Below are positions 34,568 to 44,000 of a stretch of 61,791 nt of DNA, in pieces. Source of the DNA: Mycobacteriales bacterium (GTDB taxonomy: Bacteria > Actinomycetota > Actinomycetes > BP-191); NCBI GenBank assembly GCA_035714365.1, contig DASTMB010000056.1:1-61791 (forward strand). Reading direction: 5' to 3'. Both the position numbers and the translations under genes were made by a program. Every line of letters starts with the position of its first letter. Within the stretch, counting starts at the first letter, position 1. The notes below the pieces were generated by a model, which did no database searches, was not told the origin of the DNA, and worked only from the letters and a program-made list of their open reading frames with translations.

Positions 34568-35740
34568 TTGTCGCTGCCCCCGCTGGTCGAGCCCGCCGCC
34601 GAGCTGACCAAGGACGAGATCCGCCGTTACTCGCGCCACCTGATCATCCCGGACGTGGGGATGGACGGGCAGAAGCGGCTGAAGAACGCGCGCGTGCTCG
34701 CGGTCGGCGCGGGCGGTCTCGGCAGCCCGACGTTGATGTACCTCGCGGCGGCCGGTGTCGGCACGCTCGGCATCGTCGACTTCGACGTCGTGGACGAGAC
34801 GAACCTCCAGCGCCAGATCATCCACGGCGAGTCCGACGTGGGCCGGTCGAAGGCCGTGAGCGCGAAGGAGTCGATCGCGCAGATCAACCCGTACGTCGAG
34901 GTGGTGCTGCACGAGGAGCGGCTCGACTCGGCCAACGCCCTCGGCATCGTGAGCCAGTACGACCTGATCGTCGACGGCACCGACAACTTCGCGACCCGCT
35001 ACCTCGTCAACGACGCCTGCGTGCTGGCCGGCAAGCCGTACGTGTGGGGGTCGATCTTCCGCTTCGACGGGCAGGCGAGCGTGTTCTGGGCCGAGCACGG
35101 CCCGTGCTACCGCTGCCTGTACCCGGAGCCGCCGCCGCCCGGCATGGTGCCGTCGTGCGCCGAGGGCGGGGTGCTGGGCGTGCTCTGCGGCACGATCGGC
35201 TCGATCCAGACCACCGAGGCGATCAAGGTCCTCACCGGGATCGGCGACCCGCTCGTGGGGACGTTGATGATCTACGACGCCCTGGCGATGGAGTTCCGCA
35301 CGGTCCGCGCCCGCAAGGACCCGGAGTGCCCGCTCTGCGGGAAGAACCCGACGATCACCGAGCTGATCGACTACGAGGCGTTCTGCGGCACCGTGTCGCA
35401 CGAGGCGGAGGAGGCCGCCGCGGCGGCGACGATCACCGCGCCGGAGCTGAAGGCGATGGCCGACCGGGGCGACGACTTCCTGCTGGTCGACGTCCGGGAG
35501 CCGGGGGAGTACGAGATCGTGCGCATCCCCGGCTCGGTGCTGATCCCGAAGGGCGACCTGCCGGCGCGGCTGGCGGAGCTGCCGCAGGACAGGCCGGTCG
35601 TCGTCTACTGCAAGACGGGCGTGCGGTCGGCGGAGGCGCTGGCGCTGCTGCGCGGCGCGGGCTTCGCCACGGCCAAGCACGTCCAGGGCGGCGTCACGGC
35701 GTGGGCGCACCAGGTCGACCCGAGCCTGCCGACGTACTGA
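34568..35740 (+). CDS. moeZ: Adenylyltransferase/sulfurtransferase MoeZ
   Basis: A 390-aa MoeB-rhodanese fusion. The E1-like domain has GAGGLGSP (47-54), DFDVVDETNLQRQ, DGTDNFATR and the zinc cysteines CYRC and CPLCG. The C-terminal rhodanese domain (about 290-390) has LLVDVREPGEYEI and the active-site Cys348 in VVYCKTGVRS. It adenylates and thiocarboxylates the small proteins MoaD, ThiS and CysO for molybdopterin, thiamine or cysteine synthesis. The TTG start at 34568 has AAGGAG seven nt upstream. In mycobacteria (Rv3206c) it lies near the ATL and adnAB genes, as here. Confidence 0.95.
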   Translation: MSLPPLVEPAAELTKDEIRRYSRHLIIPDVGMDGQKRLKNARVLAVGAGGLGSPTLMYLAAAGVGTLGIVDFDVVDETNLQRQIIHGESDVGRSKAVSAKESIAQINPYVEVVLHEERLDSANALGIVSQYDLIVDGTDNFATRYLVNDACVLAGKPYVWGSIFRFDGQASVFWAEHGPCYRCLYPEPPPPGMVPSCAEGGVLGVLCGTIGSIQTTEAIKVLTGIGDPLVGTLMIYDALAMEFRTVRARKDPECPLCGKNPTITELIDYEAFCGTVSHEAEEAAAAATITAPELKAMADRGDDFLLVDVREPGEYEIVRIPGSVLIPKGDLPARLAELPQDRPVVVYCKTGVRSAEALALLRGAGFATAKHVQGGVTAWAHQVDPSLPTY

Positions 35741-35767
35741 CAGGACCGGGGCCACCCGGCGTCGAAG

Positions 35768-35794
35768 AAATCTGTCACACCCCCCGGCGACACT
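35768..35794 (+). promoter_or_regulatory. PafBC/RecA-NDp-like promoter upstream of a secreted protein
   Basis: CTGTCACAC (35772-35780), 8 nt, GACACT (35789-35794), 49 nt before the TTG start at 35844. It shares 24 of 26 bases (35769-35794) with the site inside avcD. Confidence 0.5.
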
Positions 35795-35843
35795 CGTCGT
35801 TGTACGGGTACGAACGACCTTCCCGACGCGTCTGGAGCCTGTC

Positions 35844-37973
35844 TTGCGCCGTCCCCTCGTCCTCGCCCTCGCCGTCGTGGTGCTCGCCGCGCCGGCCGCC
35901 GTCGCGAAGCCGAAGGACCCGAAGCCGCACCCCCACCCGCACAAGCCGAAGCCGGAGAAGGCCGTGGCGGTCCGGGTGTTCGACGACGCGCGCGCCGCGG
36001 CGCCGCTCGTGCTGACGGGCGCGCAGCTCCCCACCTGGTCGCGGCTGCCCGCCGAGGGCCTGGCCAAGACGTACCCGTCCGGCGCGACCACGACTGGCGA
36101 CTCGGTGCGCCACGCGCACAACGGCACGCTCGTCGTGCCGCCGGACGCCCGTACCGGCATCGACCCCGACCAGCTCGTCGCCTACCAGTGGAACGGCGCT
36201 TCGTTCGTCGAGGTCCCGGTGCAGGTCGACCAGCGGTTCCCGTACTTCCTCGCCAACGGCCGCTCCAGCTTCTCCACCTACTCCGGCACCGACGAGGAGC
36301 TCACGTACGCGTGGGCGCCCGACGCGCACGCGACCGGCGAGGAGGCGTGGAAGAAGGTCTTCGGCGACTGCGCCGCCCGCTACGCCACGGCGGCGGAGAA
36401 CGCCGCCCTCCCCGCGTACGCCAGCCCCGCGCCCGCCGGCTCGCTCGACACGCTCGGCTACACCGGCGCCATGCAGGACCCGGTGCCGACGCTGGACGAC
36501 GACGACGAGGTCGTCGTGCTCGCCCGCGACGCGGGCCTGCCCGCGCCGGCGACGGCGGCGTTCCCGGCCGGCGTGCACGACGCGCAGGCCGTCCGCGTCA
36601 CCGACCCGCTCGCGCCGCACCAGGCCGCGTACGTCTACCTGGCGCTGCGCCCGGCCGGCTCGACGTTCACCGCCGCCACCTCGCCGTACGTGACGATGGC
36701 GCGCGACGCGAACGCCGACGAGTGGATCGACCGGTACACGTTCACGCCGGACGACCCGGAGAAGATCGGCACCAGCAACACCGGCTACGGCCCGAACCTC
36801 CCCGGCACCGTCTGCCGCACCGCTGCCGGCAACGACGGCGGCATCACCGCCGCCGACGCCACCTCGCGCGCCTCGACCGACCGCGTCCCGCGCGACGGCA
36901 TGACCGTCACCACGCCGACCTACCGGCTCACCGCGACCGGCCGCTGGATGGTCCGCTCGCTCGCCGTCACCCGCCCCGGCACGACCGGCGACTACGGCCC
37001 CGACCTGATCAGCCGGTGGAAGGGGCGCGCGTTCCAGCAGAGCCCCGACTCGTCGGTCTCCGTCGTCGGCTTCGAGGACGAGCAGGTCAACTGGGAGGCC
37101 AACTCCGCGCTCCTCGGCTGGCGCGCCGGCCCGGTCCGCGCGATCCGCGAGGTGTGGGGCGCCGACTCCGGCACCAACGTCACCAAGACCGAGTTCTTCT
37201 ACCGCGACGCCGACGTCTTCAACTACCACGTCCGCGTCCACCCGATCCCGCCGGACGGCCTCTACACCTCGTGGAACTACAACCCCGGCGCGGTCAGCAC
37301 GTACTTCGACCTGGCCAAGCCGGACGGCGTCGCGATCGACGGCCGCAACGACGACGTGGGCCAGGTGGACGAGGTGCCCGTGAGCGGGCAGCCGGCGTTC
37401 TTCGACACCTGCGACCCGACGTTCGACGTCTGCTCCGCCGTCGAGAAGCCCGAGGAGGTCGCCGGCCCGAACGGCGGGCTCGTCTACCAGTTCGAGCTCA
37501 CCTCGCCGCACGAGCTGGCCGGCAACTTCGCGGCCGTCCCGTACTACCGCGACGACGCCTGCCTCGACGACGGCACCGGCGATACCCCCGTGCCGCGGCC
37601 GTGGCCGGGCGAGGCGCTCACCGACAGCCGCGTGAAGCAGGGCTACGTCGACTACTGGAAGGCGCACGGCGCGCCCGCCACGCTCACCTACGCCGACCTG
37701 AAGTGCGACCCGGCCGCCGACCCGGCGACCACGCCGGCCTGGCGGCGCACGCCGTTCGCGGGCGCGTTCGGCCAGCACGGCCTGCACTTCTTCGTCACGC
37801 AGGACAGCGACAACGCGTTCGGCCCGAAGCCGGTGGACGAGCTCGACGGCCAGCAGTGGCGGTTCGCGGTGCCGATGAACGCGCCGCGCAACGTCCTGCT
37901 CGACTACAGCAAGAACGTCAGCGCCAAGCTCGCGGCCGTCGTCACCCCGTTCGCCGCCTCCCCGGGCCTCTAA
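35844..37973 (+). CDS. Large secreted protein of unknown function
   Basis: A 709-aa protein with a Sec signal peptide (RRPLVLALAVVVLAAPAAVA) and a Lys/Pro/His linker (KPHPHPHKPKPEK). The mature part is globular and rich in Trp, Tyr and Asp: VPVQVDQRFPYFL, WKKVFGDC, DDDEVVVLARDAG, HQAAYVYLALRP, KTEFFYRDADVFNYHVRVHP and YDYW-like segments; at least eight cysteines. The pattern looks like a beta-rich extracellular enzyme or binding protein, but no family was recognised. TTG 35844 has GGAG six nt upstream. A DNA-damage-type promoter candidate lies before it. Confidence 0.82.
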   Translation: MRRPLVLALAVVVLAAPAAVAKPKDPKPHPHPHKPKPEKAVAVRVFDDARAAAPLVLTGAQLPTWSRLPAEGLAKTYPSGATTTGDSVRHAHNGTLVVPPDARTGIDPDQLVAYQWNGASFVEVPVQVDQRFPYFLANGRSSFSTYSGTDEELTYAWAPDAHATGEEAWKKVFGDCAARYATAAENAALPAYASPAPAGSLDTLGYTGAMQDPVPTLDDDDEVVVLARDAGLPAPATAAFPAGVHDAQAVRVTDPLAPHQAAYVYLALRPAGSTFTAATSPYVTMARDANADEWIDRYTFTPDDPEKIGTSNTGYGPNLPGTVCRTAAGNDGGITAADATSRASTDRVPRDGMTVTTPTYRLTATGRWMVRSLAVTRPGTTGDYGPDLISRWKGRAFQQSPDSSVSVVGFEDEQVNWEANSALLGWRAGPVRAIREVWGADSGTNVTKTEFFYRDADVFNYHVRVHPIPPDGLYTSWNYNPGAVSTYFDLAKPDGVAIDGRNDDVGQVDEVPVSGQPAFFDTCDPTFDVCSAVEKPEEVAGPNGGLVYQFELTSPHELAGNFAAVPYYRDDACLDDGTGDTPVPRPWPGEALTDSRVKQGYVDYWKAHGAPATLTYADLKCDPAADPATTPAWRRTPFAGAFGQHGLHFFVTQDSDNAFGPKPVDELDGQQWRFAVPMNAPRNVLLDYSKNVSAKLAAVVTPFAASPGL

Positions 37974-37986
37974 CGCCCGCGGTGCC

Positions 37987-38037
37987 GGCGCTTCCGGGAA
38001 GCACCTCCCGCACGGTGAAAGCGCGGAACGCTTCCCG
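37987..38037. repeat. Dispersed intergenic repeat, copy B
   Basis: Same 51-bp element as 6445-6495 with five differences. It starts 14 nt after the stop of the large secreted protein and ends 38 nt before the first GTG of the ATL gene. Confidence 0.75.
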
Positions 38038-38072
38038 GACGCGCGGCGCGGCCCAGGCGGAGCGGGGCGCGC

Positions 38073-38135
38073 GGGTGCCGCGGGTGCCGCGGGTGCCGGG
38101 GGTGCCGGGGGTGCCGGGGGTGCCGGGGGTGCCGA
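38073..38135 (+). repeat. Seven 9-bp tandem repeats at the ATL gene start
   Basis: Seven units of GGGTGCCG(C/G/A), 63 bp in all. Each contains an in-frame GTG (38075, 38084, 38093, 38102, 38111, 38120, 38129) and encodes a Val-Pro-Arg/Gly triplet. Confidence 0.85.
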
Positions 38136-38419
38136 CGCCGTTCGCCGAACGCGTGCTCGACGTCGTCCGGCTGATCCCGCGCGGCCGCGTGCTCGCCTAC
38201 GGCGACGTCGCCGAGTACCTCGGCGAGGGCGGCCCGCGCGCGGTCGGGACGGTGCTGGCGCGGTTCGGCGGCGGCACGCCGTGGCACCGCGTCGTGCGCG
38301 CCGACGGCACGCCGAACCCCGCCCACCCCGCCGAGGCGGCCGCGTTGCTGCGCCGCGAGCGGGTGCCGTTCCGCGGCGACCGCGTCGACATGCCCCGCGC
38401 CCGCTGGTCGGGGCACTGA
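38075..38419 (+). CDS. Alkyltransferase-like (ATL) MGMT-family DNA-binding protein
   Basis: Up to 114 aa. The core (from PTPFAERVLDVVRLIPRGRV) is the DNA-binding half of O6-alkylguanine methyltransferases: AYGDVAEYLG, the Arg finger in PRAVGTVLAR, and TPWHRVVRADG, where Trp replaces the reactive Cys of PCHRV. That is the mark of ATL proteins, which bind alkylated guanine without repairing it and route it to other pathways. The start is uncertain: seven in-frame GTG codons lie in the 9-bp repeat, giving proteins of 96-114 aa. A mycobacterial counterpart (Rv3204) also lies between moeZ and adnA. Confidence 0.88.
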   Translation: MPRVPRVPGVPGVPGVPGVPTPFAERVLDVVRLIPRGRVLAYGDVAEYLGEGGPRAVGTVLARFGGGTPWHRVVRADGTPNPAHPAEAAALLRRERVPFRGDRVDMPRARWSGH

Positions 38420-38430
38420 GCGGTGTGGGT

Positions 38431-38500
38431 GGCTGGGTGAGGTGTGGGGCCGACTAAAGCGCGGCGAAGCCGCGCCCTAGGCCCCGCACCTCACCCGGCC
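38431..38500 (+). repeat. Nested inverted repeat, copy 1
   Basis: Outer 21-bp arms (38431-38451 and 38480-38500) pair fully as plus-strand RNA with two G-U pairs. The inner stem GCGCGGC-GAA-GCCGCGC is at 38459-38475. The core is GACTAAAG ... CCCTAG, related to copies at 40468-40535 and 55743-55822. It is after ATL and before the protease gene; it may serve as a terminator. The rest of 38501-38628 shows only the protease ribosome-binding site. Confidence 0.7.
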
Positions 38501-38628
38501 GCCTTGGGCCGTCCGGGCTAGCGCACGTTCAGCCGGGTGAGGGAACCGTCACCGCGACATTTCGCCCGCAACGCCGTCTCTCGGGCAGGTGACCCGGGCG
38601 CCCCGCCCGGGCGAAGGGAGTTCCCAGC

Positions 38629-40452
38629 GTGTCCACCGTTCGCCGCCGCGCGGCCCGGATGGTCGCCCTCGCCGCGCTCGCCGCGGCCGTCGCGACCCCC
38701 GCCGCCTCCGCCTCCAGCCAGACCCGCGCAGCAGAGCCCACCTCGCGCGGCGAGGCGGTCGTCGCGTTCACCACCCTCCCGGCGGGCGTCCAGCCGGGGG
38801 CGACGCTGCGCGGCTTCCGGGTGACGCGGGTCTCCACCGGCGGCGCGTTCGCCGTCGTCCAGGCCGCCGACGTGGCGCGGGTGCGGGCGGCGTTCGCCGG
38901 CGTGCCGGGCGTCCGCACGGTCGAGGACAACGTCACCGTCTCGGCGCTCGCGACCCCGAACGACAGCCAGTACGCGAGCCAGTACGGCCCGCCGATGATG
39001 GGCTTCCCAACGGCGTGGGGGCAGGCCGGCTACGGCTCGTCGAGCGTCAAGGTCGCGGTCATCGACAGCGGCATCCGGCGCACCCACCAGGACTTCCAGA
39101 GCAGCCGCGTGCTGCCCGGCTACGACTACTACAACCGCGACGCGGACCCGGCCGACGACTGCGGCCACGGCACGCACACCGCCGGCACGGTCGGCGCGAC
39201 GACGAACAACGGCGTCGGCGTCGCCGGCATGAGCCAGGCGACGATCCTGCCGCTCAAGGTGCTCTCCGGCACCGACATCCTCGGGCGTTGCTCCGGCTCC
39301 GCCGCGGACATCGCGCAGGCGATCCGCGACGCCGCCGACCAGGGCGCCAAGGTCATCTCCATGTCGATCGGCGGCCCGGACAGCACCGTCGAGCACGACG
39401 CCGTGACGTACGCGTTCAACAAGGGCGTGCTCATCGTCGCCGCGGCCGGCAACGACGGCGGCAGCAACTCGATCGACTACCCGGGCGCCTACGCCGAGTC
39501 GATCGCGGTCGCGGCGCTGGAGTCGAACAAGGCCCGCGCGTCGTACTCCGACGGCGGCCCGCAGCTCGACATCTCCGCGCCGGGCAGCAACGTCCTGTCG
39601 ACCTACAACAGCAGCGACACGTCGTACTCGCAGCTCTCCGGCACGAGCATGGCGACGCCGCACGTCGCCGGCGCGCTGGCGCTCGCGCTGTCCTGCGCGC
39701 CCGCCGGCACCACCGCCGCCACCATCCGCAACGCCCTGTACTCGACCGCCGAGGACCTCGGCGCGGCCGGCCGGGACGACGCGTACGGCTACGGCCTGGC
39801 CCGCGCCGACCGCCTGGTCGCGAACGTCTGCACCGGCTCCTCGCCGACCAACAACCCCCCGACCGCGTCGTTCACGAGCAGCGCGTCCGGCCTGACCGTC
39901 TCCGTCAACGGCTCCGGCTCGTCCGACCCCGACGGCGACACGCTGTCCTACGCGTGGAGCTTCGGCGACGGCGGCACGGCATCCGGCGTCACCGCGTCGC
40001 ACGCCTACGCGGCGGCCGGCACCTACACCGTCACGCTCACCGTCTCCGACGGCCGCGGCGGCTCGAACAGCACCTCGAAGTCGGTCACCGTCTCCACCAG
40101 CACCGACCCGGACCCGTCCACCCCGAACCTCACCAGCGGCCAGCAGGTCACGGTGACGCTCGGCGGCGCCGGGCAGCAGGCGTTCTACAAGATCGCCGTC
40201 CCGTCCGGGAAGAGCCAGCTCCAGGTCGCGATGACGGGGCCGGCCTGCGGCCTGCTGGGGTGCTCGTTCGACGCGGACCTGTACACGCAGTTCGCGGCGA
40301 AGCCCACGGACACGTCGTACGCGTGCCGCCCGTACGCCTCCGGCAGCAACGAGACCTGCACCCACGCCTCGCCCGCCGCCGGCTACTGGTACATCCGCGT
40401 CTACGACTACACCGGCTCCGGCTCCGTAACGCTGAAGGCCACGATCTCGTAG
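38629..40452 (+). CDS. Secreted subtilisin-like serine protease with PKD and PPC domains
   Basis: A 607-aa exported S8 peptidase. Signal peptide to about 29, then an I9-type inhibitor prodomain (to about 108). The catalytic domain (about 110-400) has Asp146 in VAVIDSG, His183 in GHGTHTAG, Asn275 in AAAGNDGG and Ser340 in GTSMATPH. A PKD domain follows (about 405-490; PPTASFTSS, SYAWSFGDGG), then a bacterial pre-peptidase C-terminal domain (about 505-607). Likely an extracellular degradative protease that self-matures. GTG 38629 has GAAGGGAG eight nt upstream. Nested inverted repeats flank the gene on both sides. Confidence 0.95.
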   Translation: MSTVRRRAARMVALAALAAAVATPAASASSQTRAAEPTSRGEAVVAFTTLPAGVQPGATLRGFRVTRVSTGGAFAVVQAADVARVRAAFAGVPGVRTVEDNVTVSALATPNDSQYASQYGPPMMGFPTAWGQAGYGSSSVKVAVIDSGIRRTHQDFQSSRVLPGYDYYNRDADPADDCGHGTHTAGTVGATTNNGVGVAGMSQATILPLKVLSGTDILGRCSGSAADIAQAIRDAADQGAKVISMSIGGPDSTVEHDAVTYAFNKGVLIVAAAGNDGGSNSIDYPGAYAESIAVAALESNKARASYSDGGPQLDISAPGSNVLSTYNSSDTSYSQLSGTSMATPHVAGALALALSCAPAGTTAATIRNALYSTAEDLGAAGRDDAYGYGLARADRLVANVCTGSSPTNNPPTASFTSSASGLTVSVNGSGSSDPDGDTLSYAWSFGDGGTASGVTASHAYAAAGTYTVTLTVSDGRGGSNSTSKSVTVSTSTDPDPSTPNLTSGQQVTVTLGGAGQQAFYKIAVPSGKSQLQVAMTGPACGLLGCSFDADLYTQFAAKPTDTSYACRPYASGSNETCTHASPAAGYWYIRVYDYTGSGSVTLKATIS

Positions 40453-40467
40453 CCGCCTGACCGAATC

Positions 40468-40535
40468 GGGGCGGGGCACCGTCCGCGCTAGGGCCGCCTG
40501 CGGCGGCTTCAGTCGCGCGAACGGCGCCCCGCCCC
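40468..40535 (+). repeat. Nested inverted repeat, copy 2
   Basis: Outer 15-bp arms (40468-40482 and 40521-40535) with one mismatch; inner stem GCCGCC-TGC-GGCGGC at 40493-40507; CGCG arms between. It is followed by GCTTCTTTCT, so it can act as the terminator of the protease gene. The core on the minus strand is GACTGAAG ... CCCTAG, as in copy 1. Confidence 0.7.
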
Positions 40536-40623
40536 GCTTCTTTCTGCGCGACGGGAGGATCACGCAGCGCGACGGCGAATCGGAACCACCTCACCCGTCC
40601 GCGCGCGACCCCAGGGGAACATC

Positions 40624-40902
40624 GTGTCCGTCCTCGCCACTCTCGAGAAGCTCGACCACCGGCTTACGGGCCGTCCGGAGACGGACTACGTGTTCGAGGC
40701 GCGGCGGTGGCGGCTGCGGCTCGCGCTGGTCGTGCTGCTGACGCTGCTGTCGCTGGTGATCGCGCTGGTGAGCGACCAGGCCGTCGCGGGCTGGGTCCTC
40801 GTGGCGTTCGCGATCGCGACGGGCGTGAAGACGGTCCTGGCGCGCCGCGCCTGGCGCGCGAGCGCGGTGCAGGTCACCGGCGGCCGCTGGTACGAGCGCT
40901 AG
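40624..40902 (+). CDS. Small two-helix membrane protein
   Basis: A 92-aa protein with a soluble N-terminus (LEKLDHRLTGRPETDYVFEARRW), two membrane segments (about 32-51 and 55-74) and a short basic tail. AGGGGA precedes the GTG. No family recognised. It sits between the protease and adnA and has no visible link to either. Confidence 0.7.
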   Translation: MSVLATLEKLDHRLTGRPETDYVFEARRWRLRLALVVLLTLLSLVIALVSDQAVAGWVLVAFAIATGVKTVLARRAWRASAVQVTGGRWYER

Positions 40903-41016
40903 CCAACGCCCGGCCGGGCGCGGACACGCCGCGCGCGGTGCTCGAAAAACGCCGCCCCACCTGGCAGCGTGGAGCCTGACAGCCAGCCGGCTTACAGGCG
41001 ACAGGTGGTACCCGCA

Positions 41017-44000
41017 GTGCAGCAACCGTTCCGGCTCGTCCGCGGCGCGCCCGCCCCGGTCGTCCCCCCGGACCTGGACGAGGCCCAACGCGCCGTCGTC
41101 GACCACGCGGGCGGCCCGCTGCTCGTCCTCGCCGGCCCCGGCACCGGAAAGACCACGACCCTCGTCGAGGCCGTCGTCGCGCGCGTGGAGCGCGGGCTGG
41201 CGCCGGAGCAGGTGCTGGTCCTCACGTTCTCCCGCAAGGCCGCCGAGGAGCTGCGCGGGCGGATCACCGCCCGCCTCGCCCGCACGATCACCGAGCCGGC
41301 CGCGTGGACGTTCCACGCCTGGGCGTACGCCATCGTCCGCGCCTACGACACGCCGCCCGGCGAGCTGCCGCCGCGGCTGCTGTCGGGCGCCGAGCGCGAC
41401 GTGCGGGTCCGCGACCTGCTGCACGGCAACGCCGAGGGCATCGGCACCCGCTGGCCCAAGGACGTGGTGCCCGCGCTCAAGACGCGCGGCTTCGCCCGTG
41501 AGGTCGCGGACCTGCTGGACCGGGCGCGCGAGCGCGGCCTCTCCGGCACCGACCTCGCCGCCCTGGGCGAGCGGGAGGAACGCCCGGAGTGGGTGAGCGG
41601 CGGCACGTTCCTGGACGAGTACCTCGACGTCCTCGACGCCGCCCGCGAGATGGACTACGCCGGGCTGGTGGCCCGCGCCCACGGCGTGCTGTCGCAGCGC
41701 GACGTGCTGGAGGCGGTGCGGCAGCGGTACGGCGCGGTGTTCGTGGACGAGTACCAGGACACCGACCCGTCGCAGGAGGCGTTGCTGCGGCTGGTCGCGG
41801 GCGACGGCCGCGACCTGGTGGCGGTGGGGGACCCGGACCAGTCGATCTACGCGTTCCGCGGGGCGGACGTGGGCGGCATCCTCGGCTTCGCCGACCGGTT
41901 CCGCACGACGGCCGGCGAGCCGGCGCGGGTCGTGACGCTGCGGGTGTCGCGCCGGGCGGGCGCGGCGCTGCTGGCGCCGAGCCGAGCCGTCGCCGCGCGG
42001 ATCACGACCCCCGGCCTCAACCCGGACGTCGTGCGGGCGCACCGCGACCTGGTGCCCGCCGGGCCGGAGGGGGAGCCGCCGGACGTCGTGCTGTTCCCCA
42101 GCGCGTCGCAGGAGGTCGCCTACATCGCCGACCGGCTGCGCCGTGCCCACCTGTACGAGCAGGTGCCGTGGTCGCGGATGGCGGTGCTGGTGCGCAGCGG
42201 CGTGCGCAGCATCCCGGTGCTGCGGCGGCAGCTCGCGCAGTCCGGCGTGCCGGTGACCGTCGCGGCCGACGAGGTGCCGGTGGCGCGCGACCCGGCGGTG
42301 GCGCCGTTGCTGGCGGCGCTGCGGATCGCCGCCGACCCGGACCGGCTGGACGCCGACACGGCGGCGTTGCTGCTGCTCTCGCCGCTGGGCCACGCGCTGC
42401 CGAGCCGGCTGCGCGTGCTCGGCCGGCAGCTCCGGGCGCTGGCGCGGGCGGCGGGCGAGCCGTTCCCCCCGCCGGCGACGGAGTTGGTGCGCCGGGCCGT
42501 GCTCGACCCGCGCGACCTCACGACGGTCGACGCGGACGCCGCGGACCCGGTGTACCGGCTGGTCCGGCTGCTCGACGACGCCCGCCGCGTCCTCGGCAAC
42601 GGTGGCACGCCCGAGGAGGCGCTCTGGCAGCTCTGGCACGGCAGCGGCTGGGACCGCCGCCTGGAGGCCGACTCGCTCGCCGGCGGCACCGCCGGGCGGC
42701 AGGCCGACCGCGACCTCGACGCGGTGCTGGCGCTGTTCGCGGCGGCGGCGCGGCTGGAGGAGCGCGAGCCGCACGGCGGCGTCGCGACCCTCCTCGCCGA
42801 GCTGGAGGCGCAGGAGATCCCCGCCAACGCCCACGAGGAACGCCCCGGCGCCGCTGACGCGGTCCGCCTGCTCACCGCGCACCGCGCGAAGGGCCTGGAG
42901 TGGGACCTCGTCGTCGTCGCCGGCGTGCAGGACGGCGTCTGGCCGGACCTGCGCCGCCGCGGCTCGCTGCTCGACGCCGACCTGGTCGACCTCGGCGCGC
43001 CCCGCCCGCCGGCGCTGCCCGCGCAGCTCCTCGTGGAGGAACGCCGCCTGTTCTACGTCGCGCTGACCCGCGCCCGCCGCCGCCTGCTGGTCACCGCCGT
43101 GCAGTCGGTGGACGACGCGGCGGCGCGGCCGAGCCGGTTCCTCTCCGAGCTCGGCGTCGAGGTGCCGGAGGTCGCCGTCCTCGCCGGTGCCGCGCGCGGC
43201 GAGGAGGTCGGCCTGCTCGCGCCGTCGTCGCTGGTCGCCCGGCTGCGCCGCGCGCTGCGCGACGGCTCGCCGGAGCTGGCCAACGCCGCCGCCCGCACCC
43301 TCGCCGACCTCGGCACCGCCACCGCCGACGACGGCACGCCGTTCTTCCCCGGCGCCGAGCCGCTCACCTGGTGGGGCACCCGCGACCTCACGCCCGGCGT
43401 CGCGCCGCTGCGCGACCCGGAGCAGCCGGTGCCGGTGTCGCCGTCGGGGCTGAAGGCGTTCGGGGAGTGTCCGTTGCGCTGGTTCCTGGAACGCGAGGGC
43501 CGCGCGCGCGGCGCGCAGACGGCCGCGCAGGGCTTCGGCACGGTGCTGCACGCGCTCGCCCAGCTCGTCAGCGACGGGATGCTGCCGCCGGACCGCGACG
43601 TGCTGCTCGCCAAGCTGGACGAGGTCTGGCCGTCGCTCGGCTTCGAGGCGCACTGGCACGCCGCCGCCGAACGCCGCGCCGCCGAGGTGACCGTCGACCG
43701 GCTGCTGACCTGGCTGGCCGCGCGCGGCGACCGGACGTTCGTCGCGGCGGAGGCGGCGTTCGAGGCGGAGATCGGCGGGGTGCTGCTGCGCGGCAGCGCG
43801 GACCGCCTCGAGGTCGACGCGGAGGGGCACGTGCACGTCGTCGACTTCAAGACCGGGCAGACGCCGCTGTCGCTCGGGGCGACGGCGATGGACCCGCAGC
43901 TCGGGGCGTACCAGCTCGCGATCCGCGCGGGCGGCTTCGCGACGTTGAAGCCGGAGGCGGTGCCGGGCGGCGCGACGCTGGTCTACCTGCGCAAGGGCAC

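Noticed and set aside
40945-40975. CCCCACCTGGCAGCG upstream of adnA resembling the uvrD2 damage promoter
   Set aside because: The spacer region is similar, but TGTC and the GAnnnT box are both missing.
40969-41016. Upstream GTG start for adnA at 40969
   Set aside because: AGGTGG before GTG 41017 is better placed, and the extra residues add no conserved feature; kept only as an alternative.
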